A stretch of DNA of 5,065 nt from Candidatus Bipolaricaulota bacterium (GCA_021163015.1 JAGGXO010000160.1:1-5065), one strand, 5' to 3'; positions 1 through 4,997 are shown, counted from the first letter of the stretch. Notes: a model not told the origin generated them from the letters alone. Program-made: numbers and translations.

Positions 1-31
1 CACCGGGATCGATATCGAGATAAAGCTCTAA
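1..31 (+). CDS. rpsJ: 30S ribosomal protein S10, C-terminal end only
   Basis: Only the last nine codons and the TAA stop (29-31) are in the window; base 1 is the final base of a cut codon. They read TGIDIEIKL, which fits the usual S10 ending of the type LP-(S/T)-G-(V/I)-(D/E)-(V/I)-x-I-x-L. S10 sits in the head of the 30S subunit and in many bacteria also serves as the antitermination factor NusE. Identity rests on this short tail and on its place directly before rplC, the standard first junction of the S10 operon. Any S10 leader or operon promoter would lie upstream, outside the window. Confidence 0.88.
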   Translation, partial: TGIDIEIKL

Positions 32-38
32 GATAAGC

Positions 39-53
39 GGAGGTTGTAGGCGG
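39..53 (+). promoter_or_regulatory. Shine-Dalgarno region of rplC
   Basis: GGAGGT at 39-44 lies nine bases before the rplC ATG at 54. It is in the only real spacer of the window (32-53), which is 22 bases long and holds no recognisable promoter, terminator or structured element. Because it lies outside coding sequence, it is the only ribosome binding site here, apart from that of rplX, that is free of constraint from an upstream protein. Confidence 0.8.
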
Positions 54-677
54 ATGGCTCTGGGAATTCTAGCGCGAAAGATAGGTATGACGCAGTTGTT
101 CATGGATGGCTGTGCTGTTGGGACGACGGTGATCGAGGCACAGCCGTGCACGGTAATCCAGGTAAAGACCGTGGAATCCGATGGGTACAATGCTCTCCAG
201 CTCGGTTACGATGAGGTTCCTGAGCGGAAGGTAACAAAACCTCTGCGCGGGCACTTCAGCAAGGCCGGTGTCTCCACGCACCGCCATCTGTTCGAGGCGC
301 GTGTCGATGACCCGACACAGTATAGCGTCGGTGATCGTTTGGATGTGGGGATCTTCGCTGAGGGAGATAAAATTGACGTGATCGGAGCGTCGCGCGGCCT
401 TGGCTTCCAGGGTGTTGTCAAGCGCTGGAATTTCGCTGGTGGGCCAAAGTCACACGGTTCGCACTTCCATCGTCGCCCTGGATCGGTCGGTAACTGCGTA
501 AATCCGGGGCGTGTCGTTAAGGGCAAGAAGCTTCCTGGACAGACCGGAAATCAACGCGTGACGATCAAGTCACTCCAAGTGGTGCGAGTAGATGTGGAGA
601 AGAACTTGGTAGTTGTCAAAGGGTCGACTCCTGGATCGCGCGGGACAATACTTCAGTTGAGGAAGAGCAATGGTTGA
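54..677 (+). CDS. rplC: 50S ribosomal protein L3
   Basis: L3 is an early-assembling large-subunit protein whose long loop reaches towards the peptidyl-transferase centre of 23S rRNA. The 207-residue product has the usual length (about 205-215). It begins with the family signature (GILARKIGMTQLF, residues 4-16) and carries the central conserved block around GFQGVVKRWNFAGG (117-130). The loop segment follows, with HRRPGSVGN (139-147) and GRVVKGKKLPGQTGN (152-166), and then the C-terminal strand with VRVD and NLVVVKG. At the site of E. coli Gln150, the residue methylated by PrmB, this protein has Asn147, so that modification is not expected; from memory Thermus L3 also has Asn there. The start at 54 gives the family N-terminus and has a GGAGGT nine bases upstream. 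The last 8 bases overlap rplD, which suggests translational coupling. Confidence 0.98.
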   Translation: MALGILARKIGMTQLFMDGCAVGTTVIEAQPCTVIQVKTVESDGYNALQLGYDEVPERKVTKPLRGHFSKAGVSTHRHLFEARVDDPTQYSVGDRLDVGIFAEGDKIDVIGASRGLGFQGVVKRWNFAGGPKSHGSHFHRRPGSVGNCVNPGRVVKGKKLPGQTGNQRVTIKSLQVVRVDVEKNLVVVKGSTPGSRGTILQLRKSNG

Positions 678-1299
678 AGTTAGGCGATACAACGTGGATG
701 GTGCAGGCGAGCCCCAGATGGTCGAGCTCGATGAAGCCTTGTTTGGGGCAAAGGTTAACGGTGACCTGCTCTACCGGACAGTGCGCATGCAGCTTCTGAA
801 CCGCCGTCAGGGGAACAGCTCCACCAAGACGCGCGGAGAGGTTAGTGGTGGTGGCGCAAAGCCATGGCGTCAAAAGGGAACGGGCCGCGCGCGTGCTGGT
901 TCCAGGCGTTCACCGCTGTGGACAGGTGGAGGGACGGTCTTTGGGCCTAAGCCCAAGACCTACCATATCAAGCTTACGAAGAAGATGCTGCGAGGCGCTC
1001 TTATTTCGGCTATGTCTGACCGTGCTGCCGGCGGGAATATCGCCATCATCGATGGGATTACGTTCGATGAGCCGAAGACGAAACGAGCAGCGACGCTTCT
1101 CGAGAAGCTGGCGATGAATTCCTCGACGCTGGTAGTGGTGGGGAAGGGGGAGTACAATCAGGCAGTCAAGAAGTCCTTCTCCAACCTCCCGAGAGTAAAG
1201 TGCTTGGCCAGTGCAGGATTGAACGTGTATGACATCCTGCGCCACGATGGCTTGGTGCTGACGGCGGAGGCATTGAACGAACTTAAGGAGAGATTGTAG
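670..1299 (+). CDS. rplD: 50S ribosomal protein L4
   Basis: L4 binds 23S rRNA domain I and sends an extended loop into the exit tunnel, where it forms part of the constriction together with L22. In E. coli L4 also represses its own operon through the S10 leader; that leader would be upstream of this window, so the same control cannot be judged here. The product has 209 residues (family about 200-210). The loop is unmistakable at about residues 53-95: KTRGEVSGGGAKPWRQKG, then GTGRARAGSRRSPLWTGGG and VFGPKP. Lys69 matches E. coli Lys63, the erythromycin-resistance site, and is wild type. The C-terminal globular part contains MLRGAL (106-111) and DEPKTKRAA. The ATG at 670 lies inside the end of rplC, with GAGGA at 659-663 six bases before it. 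Bases 936-960 can fold into a hairpin, listed separately. Confidence 0.98.
   Translation: MVEVRRYNVDGAGEPQMVELDEALFGAKVNGDLLYRTVRMQLLNRRQGNSSTKTRGEVSGGGAKPWRQKGTGRARAGSRRSPLWTGGGTVFGPKPKTYHIKLTKKMLRGALISAMSDRAAGGNIAIIDGITFDEPKTKRAATLLEKLAMNSSTLVVVGKGEYNQAVKKSFSNLPRVKCLASAGLNVYDILRHDGLVLTAEALNELKERL
936..960 (+). other. Possible RNA hairpin inside rplD
   Basis: GGTC-T-TTGGGC (936-946) faces GCCCAAGACC (951-960) across a four-base CTAA loop. This gives ten base pairs with one bulged T on the 5' side. It lies in the codons for the end of the L4 tunnel loop (residues VFGPKPKT). No T-run follows (the next bases are TACCATATC), so it is not an intrinsic terminator. It may be only a by-product of the coding sequence. 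Confidence 0.4.
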
Positions 1300-1301
1300 C
1301 C

Positions 1302-1601
1302 ATGGCGAAGCTTTTGCATTCAGAAGATATCATCTTCGAGCCGATCCTGACCGAGGAGTCTTGGGCTAGGATGGAGGAGAGGAAATACTCCTTCCGCGTG
1401 GCACTTGGTGCGAACAAGGTGCAGATCAAGAAGGCAGTTGAGGATCTGTTCAAGGTGAAGGTGGAGAAGGTGTGGACAGCGAATATGAAAGGGAAGCCCC
1501 GTCGAGAGCGGCTGAACCAGCTGCACGGGCGAACTTCCCGCTGGCACAAGGCGATCGTTCGGTTGGCCCCTGGCGACCGAATCAATGTGATGGGAGGATA
1601 A
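1302..1601 (+). CDS. rplW: 50S ribosomal protein L23
   Basis: L23 sits at the rim of the polypeptide exit tunnel and is the docking point for trigger factor and for the signal recognition particle. The product has 99 residues, typical for the family. It shows the N-terminal PILTEES segment (14-20), the central alpha/beta part with YSFRVALGANKVQIKKAVEDLF (29-50, described by its ends YSF and DLF), then VEKVWT, the basic hairpin KGKPRRE and the C-terminal strand AIVRLAPGDRI. Glu18 aligns with E. coli Glu18, the residue important for trigger-factor binding. The next residue, normally Lys in the (I/V)-(V/L)-TEKS motif, is Glu19 here. ATG follows the rplD stop by 2 bases, and AAGGAG at 1285-1290 is the ribosome binding site, eleven bases away, at the long end of the normal range. 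Confidence 0.97.
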   Translation: MAKLLHSEDIIFEPILTEESWARMEERKYSFRVALGANKVQIKKAVEDLFKVKVEKVWTANMKGKPRRERLNQLHGRTSRWHKAIVRLAPGDRINVMGG

Positions 1602-1607
1602 GAAAGC

Positions 1608-2447
1608 ATGGCTCTTAAGAGATTCAATCCAACATCACCCGGGCGACGTCATGCCGATCTACCGGACTTCTCTGGTCTCACTGCTGTGGCACCCGAGAAG
1701 AGCCTGCTGCGACCGATCCGCAAGAATGGTGGCCGCAATTCTCAGGGAAGGATCACATCGCGTTTCCGCGGGGGCGGCCACAAGCGGCGATATCGTGTCA
1801 TCGATTTTGCACGCAACGATAAGGATGGCATCCAAGCGCGAGTAGTGACGCGTGAGTATGATCCCAACAGATCGGCGTGGATCACGCTGCTCAACTATGT
1901 TGACGGAGAGAAGCGCTATATTCTGGCTCCTGTGTCCCTGGAAATTGGATCGATGGTTGAGTCCGGAGATAAGGCGGAGATTCGCGTTGGGAATGCGCTC
2001 CCATTGCGCAGAGTTCCCCTCGGAGCAATCATCCACAATTTGGAACTTGCCCCCGGGCGTGGAGGGAAGATTGCGCGCTCTGCAGGCACTTCAGCGAAGC
2101 TAATCGGTAAGGAAGGTAATCGTGCCCATGTCCGAATGCCATCGGGAGAGGTGCGGATCTTCAATGTGGAATGCCGAGCCACGATAGGTGAAGTAGGAAA
2201 TCCTGATCACAAGAATATTAAACACGGGAAGGCCGGGCGGGTTCGTCATCTTGGGCGCAAGCCGCATGTGCGTGGCGTTGCCATGAACCCGGTTGATCAT
2301 CCACATGGCGGAGGAGAGGGGCGCGCTCGTGTGGGACGTCCTCAGGTCTCCCCAACGGGGAAGCTGGCCAAGGGCGGACGCACACGTAACAAGAGAAAGA
2401 AGTCTAGTGCTCTCATTGTGCGCCGAGCCGGTAAGGGGAGGCGATAG
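1608..2447 (+). CDS. rplB: 50S ribosomal protein L2
   Basis: L2 is one of the most conserved ribosomal proteins. It binds 23S rRNA near the peptidyl-transferase centre, is needed for subunit association and contributes to an inter-subunit bridge. The product has 279 residues (family about 273-280). Motifs in order are NPTSPGRRH (7-15), GGRNSQGRITSRFRGGGHKR (41-60), YDPNRSA (84-90), GEKRYILAP (100-108), GNALPLR (128-134), IARSAGTSA (155-163), MPSGEVR (177-183), the C-terminal VRGVAMNPVD (221-230) followed by HPHGGGEGR, and a basic tail ending RRAGKGRR. His231 matches the functionally important E. coli His229 (mature numbering). Phe53 replaces the His of the RH-x-GGGHK motif; Thermus, as I recall it, also has RFRGGGHKR. 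GGGAGG at 1592-1597 lies ten bases upstream of ATG. Confidence 0.99.
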   Translation: MALKRFNPTSPGRRHADLPDFSGLTAVAPEKSLLRPIRKNGGRNSQGRITSRFRGGGHKRRYRVIDFARNDKDGIQARVVTREYDPNRSAWITLLNYVDGEKRYILAPVSLEIGSMVESGDKAEIRVGNALPLRRVPLGAIIHNLELAPGRGGKIARSAGTSAKLIGKEGNRAHVRMPSGEVRIFNVECRATIGEVGNPDHKNIKHGKAGRVRHLGRKPHVRGVAMNPVDHPHGGGEGRARVGRPQVSPTGKLAKGGRTRNKRKKSSALIVRRAGKGRR

Positions 2448-2449
2448 AC

Positions 2450-2734
2450 ATGCCGAGGTCCACAAAGAAGGGTCCCTTCGTGCTCGAAAGCTTGCAGCGA
2501 AAGGTGGAGCGGGCGAAGCGTGGGGAGGTATCAGAGATCAAGACCTGGTCGCGATCTTCGATGGTCACTCCCGAGATGGTTGGGTTGACGATCAAGGTTC
2601 ACAATGGGAAGGTTCATGTACCGGTCTACGTCGTAGAGAACATGGTCGGTCATAAATTGGGAGAGTTTGCCCCGACGCGGACGTTCCGTTCGCACGGGGG
2701 CATGAAAAAGAAGCGGGCACCGGGCCTGACCTAG
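2450..2734 (+). CDS. rpsS: 30S ribosomal protein S19
   Basis: S19 lies in the head of the small subunit with S13 and forms bridges to the large subunit near the A-site tRNA. The product has 94 residues (usual 90-95). It opens with the family signature MPRSTKKGPFV and continues with KTWSRSS (31-37), MVGLTIKVHNGK (43-54), HVPVYV (56-61) and the near-invariant MVGHKLGEFAPTRTFRSHG (65-83), ending in a basic tail. The usual TWSRRS motif reads TWSRSS here, so the second Arg is Ser36. The gene follows rplB by 2 bases, with GGGGAGG at 2435-2441 eight bases ahead of ATG. Its TAG stop is also the start of the purine run that serves rplV. Confidence 0.98.
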   Translation: MPRSTKKGPFVLESLQRKVERAKRGEVSEIKTWSRSSMVTPEMVGLTIKVHNGKVHVPVYVVENMVGHKLGEFAPTRTFRSHGGMKKKRAPGLT

Positions 2735-2743
2735 GGGGAGACG
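2732..2743 (+). promoter_or_regulatory. Shine-Dalgarno of rplV, fused to the rpsS stop codon
   Basis: The run TAGGGGGAG (2732-2740) combines the rpsS stop with the ribosome binding site of rplV. Counting from GGAG, only three bases (ACG) separate it from the ATG at 2744, which is tight. Pairing the earlier part TAGGGGG to the 16S 3' end with two G·U wobbles would restore a spacing of five. The start itself is not in doubt, because L22 aligns with E. coli from Met1. Confidence 0.65.
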
Positions 2744-3085
2744 ATGGAAGCACGGGCAGTAACTAGAGGGTTGCGTATGTCTCCACGCAAGGCACGCTTG
2801 GTTGCCGATATCATTCGCGGGAAGAACGTCAATGATGCGTTGCGGACGATCATGCTTTCCAACAAGAAGGCGGCGCGGCTGATTCGCAAGACCTTGGAGT
2901 CAGCGATAGCCAACGCGGAGAACAATTTTAACGTTGATGTAGACGAGCTATTTGTCGTTCGGGCTACAGTTGATATGGGCCCATCGCTGCGGCGGCTGCG
3001 ACCGCGGGCAATGGGACGGGCCGATATTGTGCGCCGGCCGACGAGTCACGTGACGATCGTTGTAGGCGACAAGAGGGGTGAGTGA
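2744..3085 (+). CDS. rplV: 50S ribosomal protein L22
   Basis: L22 contacts all 23S rRNA domains, and its long beta-hairpin lines the exit tunnel opposite L4. The 113-residue product aligns without gaps to E. coli L22 (110 residues) over nearly its whole length. The N-terminal part has MSPRKARLVADIIRGK (12-27), the middle has LESAIANAENN (51-61), and the hairpin runs through GPSLRRLRPRAMGRAD (79-94), followed by TSHVTIVV (100-107). Leu82-Arg83-Arg84 stand where E. coli has Met82-Lys83-Arg84, whose deletion gives erythromycin resistance; the hairpin here has full length. The gene starts 9 bases after the rpsS stop and ends with TGA sharing its last base with the rpsC ATG. Confidence 0.98.
   Translation: MEARAVTRGLRMSPRKARLVADIIRGKNVNDALRTIMLSNKKAARLIRKTLESAIANAENNFNVDVDELFVVRATVDMGPSLRRLRPRAMGRADIVRRPTSHVTIVVGDKRGE
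3073..3084 (+). promoter_or_regulatory. Shine-Dalgarno that decides the rpsC start
   Basis: GAGGGG (3073-3078) is followed by a GTG at 3082 and, in the same frame, an ATG at 3085. The spacing is three bases to GTG and six to ATG. Six matches the spacing seen for rplD, rpmC, rpsQ and rplN, and ATG gives the canonical S3 start MGQKVHP. The ATG is therefore chosen, which makes a TGATG stop-start overlap with rplV. Confidence 0.8.
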
Positions 3086-3741
3086 TGGGACAGAAAGTCC
3101 ACCCAGTAGGCTTTAGGATCGGAGTTACGCGCAAGTGGGTCTCCAACTGGTATAACCCCAAGATGGCGCCTGAGTACATCACCGAGGACTATAAGATTCG
3201 GCAGCTCATTACTAAGCGTTACCGACGCGCGGCGGTCGCGGAAGTGAACATCGAACGATCCAAAGAGGACCGTGTTTCGATCATAATTCGCTCTGCCCGA
3301 CCAGGGATTGTTATCGGACGCGGGGGAAGCGAGATTCAGGTGCTTCAGGGTGAGCTGGAGAAGCTCACGCATAGAACGGTGAAGGTGGCCATTCAAGAGA
3401 TTGAGCGTCCCGACCTGGAAGCGACCCTGGTTGCCCAAGACGTGGCGATGCAGATAGAGGGGCGTATTGCTCCTGCTCGCGCGATGAAGGAAGTCATGCG
3501 CCGAGTGATGGGTGCTGGTGCTGAAGGGGTGAAGATCAAGGTCAGCGGGCGCCTTGGCGGAGCGGAGATTGCGCGTTCGATCAGCATGATGGATGGGCGC
3601 GTCCCGCTGCAGACAATCCGCGCGGATATCGATTACGGATTCACTGAGGCACATACCAAATATGGGAACATCGGCATCAAGGCATGGGTCTTCCGGGGAG
3701 AGCACGCCTACGCTGGGGCGCAACGGGAAAAGGTGAGCTAG
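3085..3741 (+). CDS. rpsC: 30S ribosomal protein S3
   Basis: S3 sits at the mRNA entry of the small-subunit head and, with S4, is implicated in unwinding mRNA. The 218-residue product lacks the long C-terminal tail of E. coli S3 (233) but is within family range. It begins MGQKVHPVGFRIG, has a type II KH domain with ARPGIVIGRGGSEI (71-84, GxxG loop G78-R79-G80-G81), and ends in the S3 C-terminal domain with VSGRLGGAEIAR (153-164), GRVPLQTIRADIDYG (171-185), AHTKYGNIG and WVFRGE. Two departures are clear. The usual FRRAMK helicase patch reads PARAMK (130-135), so E. coli Arg131 is Ala while Arg132 and Lys135 remain. The usual AR-x-E segment after GGAEI reads ARSISMMDG. Neither looks like a frameshift, since flanking motifs stay in frame. 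An in-frame GTG at 3082 is a less likely start. Confidence 0.97.
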   Translation: MGQKVHPVGFRIGVTRKWVSNWYNPKMAPEYITEDYKIRQLITKRYRRAAVAEVNIERSKEDRVSIIIRSARPGIVIGRGGSEIQVLQGELEKLTHRTVKVAIQEIERPDLEATLVAQDVAMQIEGRIAPARAMKEVMRRVMGAGAEGVKIKVSGRLGGAEIARSISMMDGRVPLQTIRADIDYGFTEAHTKYGNIGIKAWVFRGEHAYAGAQREKVS

Positions 3742-3742
3742 T

Positions 3743-4174
3743 ATGGCACTTCTGTTTCCAAAGAGGACAAAGTACAGGAAATTCCACTGTGGGCGAACCA
3801 AGGGTAAGGCCACTCGCGGCTATGAGATAGCGTTTGGTGAGTATGCCATACAGGCCCTTGAACCGGCGTGGATCACTGGGCAGCAGATTGAAGCTTGCCG
3901 AACGACCATCGCTCGCCAAACCCACCGTGACGCCAAGGTATGGATTCGCATCTTTCCGGACAAAGCGAGAACTAAGCATCCCGCCGAGGCAAGAATGGGA
4001 AAAGGGAAGGGAGCTGTCGATCACTGGGTAGCGGTGGTCAAGCCCGGGCGGATCTTGTTTGAGATAGCCGGAATCGGCGATGCCGAGGCGAAGCGCGTGC
4101 ACGAATTGGTCACTCACAAGCTTCCTATCCGAACGCGGCTGAAGCGTAGAACTGTTCTGGGAGGCGAAAGATGA
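3743..4174 (+). CDS. rplP: 50S ribosomal protein L16
   Basis: L16 binds near the A-site tRNA elbow and helps organise the peptidyl-transferase centre late in assembly. The 143-residue product has the family length (about 136-145). Motifs are PKRTKYRK (6-13), GRTKGKATRG (17-26), FGEYAIQALEPAWIT (31-45), KVWIRIFPDK (65-74), ARMGKGKGAVDHWVAVVKPG (83-102), LFEIAG (105-110) and HKLPIRT (125-131). Arg84 in RMGKGKG matches E. coli Arg81, the residue hydroxylated by the RoxA oxygenase in that species; whether it is modified here is unknown. Gln47 and Cys52 in ITGQQIEACR differ from the common IT-x-RQIEAAR. The start is 1 base after the rpsC stop, with AAGGTG at 3730-3735 seven bases upstream. The end overlaps rpmC by four bases (ATGA). 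Confidence 0.98.
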   Translation: MALLFPKRTKYRKFHCGRTKGKATRGYEIAFGEYAIQALEPAWITGQQIEACRTTIARQTHRDAKVWIRIFPDKARTKHPAEARMGKGKGAVDHWVAVVKPGRILFEIAGIGDAEAKRVHELVTHKLPIRTRLKRRTVLGGER

Positions 4175-4365
4175 AATCCGAAGAACTGCGAGAGCTGACC
4201 AGAGAGGAATTGGGGCAGAAAGTGAGTGAGTTCAAGCGGAAGCTTTTCAACCTGCGTTTCCAGCGGGTTGGTGGAGAACTGGATAATACCGCCGAACTTG
4301 CGAAAACCCGCCGAGATGTTGCCCGTGCAATGACGATCATTCGGGAGAAGGGGCGGGAGGAATAA
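4171..4365 (+). CDS. rpmC: 50S ribosomal protein L29
   Basis: L29 is a small two-helix protein on the outside of the large subunit beside L23 at the exit-tunnel rim. The 64-residue product has the normal size. It shows the helical hairpin pattern: LRELTREELGQKVSEFKRKL (6-25), the turn with FNLRFQRVGGELDN (26-39), and RRDVARAMTIIRE (47-59). The usual RIR before VRR in the second helix is replaced by ELAKT-RR, a mild variation. The gene sits in its standard place between rplP and rpsQ. ATG overlaps the rplP stop (ATGA), and GGGAGG at 4159-4164 lies six bases before it. Confidence 0.95.
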   Translation: MKSEELRELTREELGQKVSEFKRKLFNLRFQRVGGELDNTAELAKTRRDVARAMTIIREKGREE

Positions 4366-4366
4366 G

Positions 4367-4612
4367 ATGAAGAAGACAAAGATTGGACGCGTCGTGAGCG
4401 ATCGCATGGAGAAAACGATTGTGGTTAAGGTCGAGGAAGGGCGATTTCACAGGCGCTATCGCAAGCACATCAGGCGGCACTTCAAGTTCTATGCGCATGA
4501 TCCGCAGCAGACGGCGAATGTCGGCGACGTAGTGAAGATAGAAGAGGCTCGTCCGCTCAGTCGGCTGAAGCGCTGGCGATTGGTTGAGATCATCGAGAAA
4601 GCGGAGGTCTAG
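4367..4612 (+). CDS. rpsQ: 30S ribosomal protein S17
   Basis: S17 is an OB-fold primary binder of the 5' domain of 16S rRNA. The 81-residue product is close to the usual 80-90. It carries GRVVSDRMEKTIVVKVE (7-23), the basic loop RFHRRYRKHIRRH (26-38), AHDPQQTANVGDVVKIEEAR (43-62) and PLSRLKRWRLVEIIEKA (63-79), all in family order. The N-terminus before GRVVSD is short, but reading upstream in frame shows no ATG, GTG or TTG before a TGA at 4331-4333, so the start is firm. GGGAGG at 4355-4360 is six bases before ATG. In E. coli this is the last gene of the S10 operon, yet here rplN begins only 2 bases after its stop. Confidence 0.97.
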   Translation: MKKTKIGRVVSDRMEKTIVVKVEEGRFHRRYRKHIRRHFKFYAHDPQQTANVGDVVKIEEARPLSRLKRWRLVEIIEKAEV

Positions 4613-4614
4613 CC

Positions 4615-4983
4615 ATGATTCAGATGCAGACCGTGTTGCGGGTGGCGGACAACTCTGGAGCGAAGCTCGTTCGTTGTATAAACGTTCTCGGGCCATCGAA
4701 CCGTCGCTGGGGAGAGATAGGTGATATCGTCGTTGGCTCAGTAAGGAAGCGTCTTCCCACGAGCGACATCGAGAAGGGGCAGATCGTGAAAGGGGTGATT
4801 GTGCGTACACGCAGCGCCTATCGAAGGAAAGATGGCACATACATCCGATTCGATGACAACGCTATCGTGCTTATCAATCCCCAGGGTGAGCCTGTGGGGA
4901 CGCGTGTGTTCGGTCCTGTCGCCCGTGAACTGCGAGATAAGAAAATGATGCGGATAATTTCCCTCGCACCTGAGGTCCTGTAG
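4615..4983 (+). CDS. rplN: 50S ribosomal protein L14
   Basis: L14 lies on the subunit interface, contacts 16S helix 14 in an inter-subunit bridge, and in many bacteria is the target of the silencing factor RsfS. The product has exactly the canonical 122 residues and aligns with E. coli L14 end to end. Motifs are MIQMQT, RVADNSGAKLVRCI (9-22), RRWGEIGDIVVGSVR (30-44), KGVIVRT (59-65), DGTYIRFDDNA (73-83), and the conserved C-terminus GTRVFGPVARELR (94-106) followed by KMMRIISLAPEVL. GGAGGT at 4603-4608 lies six bases before ATG, inside the end of rpsQ. In E. coli this gene opens the spc operon with its own promoter; here I see no convincing promoter in the upstream coding sequence. Confidence 0.98.
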   Translation: MIQMQTVLRVADNSGAKLVRCINVLGPSNRRWGEIGDIVVGSVRKRLPTSDIEKGQIVKGVIVRTRSAYRRKDGTYIRFDDNAIVLINPQGEPVGTRVFGPVARELRDKKMMRIISLAPEVL

Positions 4984-4985
4984 GT

Positions 4986-4997
4986 AAGGAGTAAATG
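4986..4997 (+). promoter_or_regulatory. Shine-Dalgarno that decides the rplX start
   Basis: AAGGAG (4986-4991) precedes a double start, ATGATG, at 4995 and 4998. The spacing is three bases to the first and six to the second. Six is the commonest spacing in this operon, so the second ATG is preferred; the choice changes the protein by one Met only. Confidence 0.7.

Noticed and set aside
32..53. Possible promoter or regulatory element between rpsJ and rplC.
   Set aside because: The 22 bases hold only a ribosome binding site; they are too short for a promoter and show no -10-like box.
492..494. L3 Asn147 in place of E. coli Gln150 as a lost modification site.
   Set aside because: Gln methylation by PrmB is restricted to some lineages, and Asn here is, as I recall it, the state in Thermus, so this is ordinary variation.
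1323..1337. Short inverted repeat GAAGAT-ATC-ATCTTC early in rplW.
   Set aside because: Six pairs with a three-base loop are weak and expected by chance in 5 kb; no T-run or other signal accompanies it.
2293..2655. Plus-strand frame of 120 codons across the rplB/rpsS junction.
   Set aside because: It is out of frame with two highly conserved ribosomal-protein genes and shows no motif of its own.
2975..2984. Ten-base palindrome ATGGGCCCAT in rplV.
   Set aside because: It does not extend further, encodes a conserved part of L22 (MGP), and a single palindrome of this size is not unusual.
3082..3084. GTG as the rpsC start codon.
   Set aside because: It leaves only three bases after the Shine-Dalgarno and adds a Met before the canonical MGQKVHP; the ATG at 3085 fits better.
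3046..3813. Long open frame of 255 codons on the minus strand, opposite rpsC.
   Set aside because: It lies fully antisense to the well-supported rpsC and the ends of its neighbours, its translation resembles no family I know, and such frames arise from the codon composition of the sense gene.
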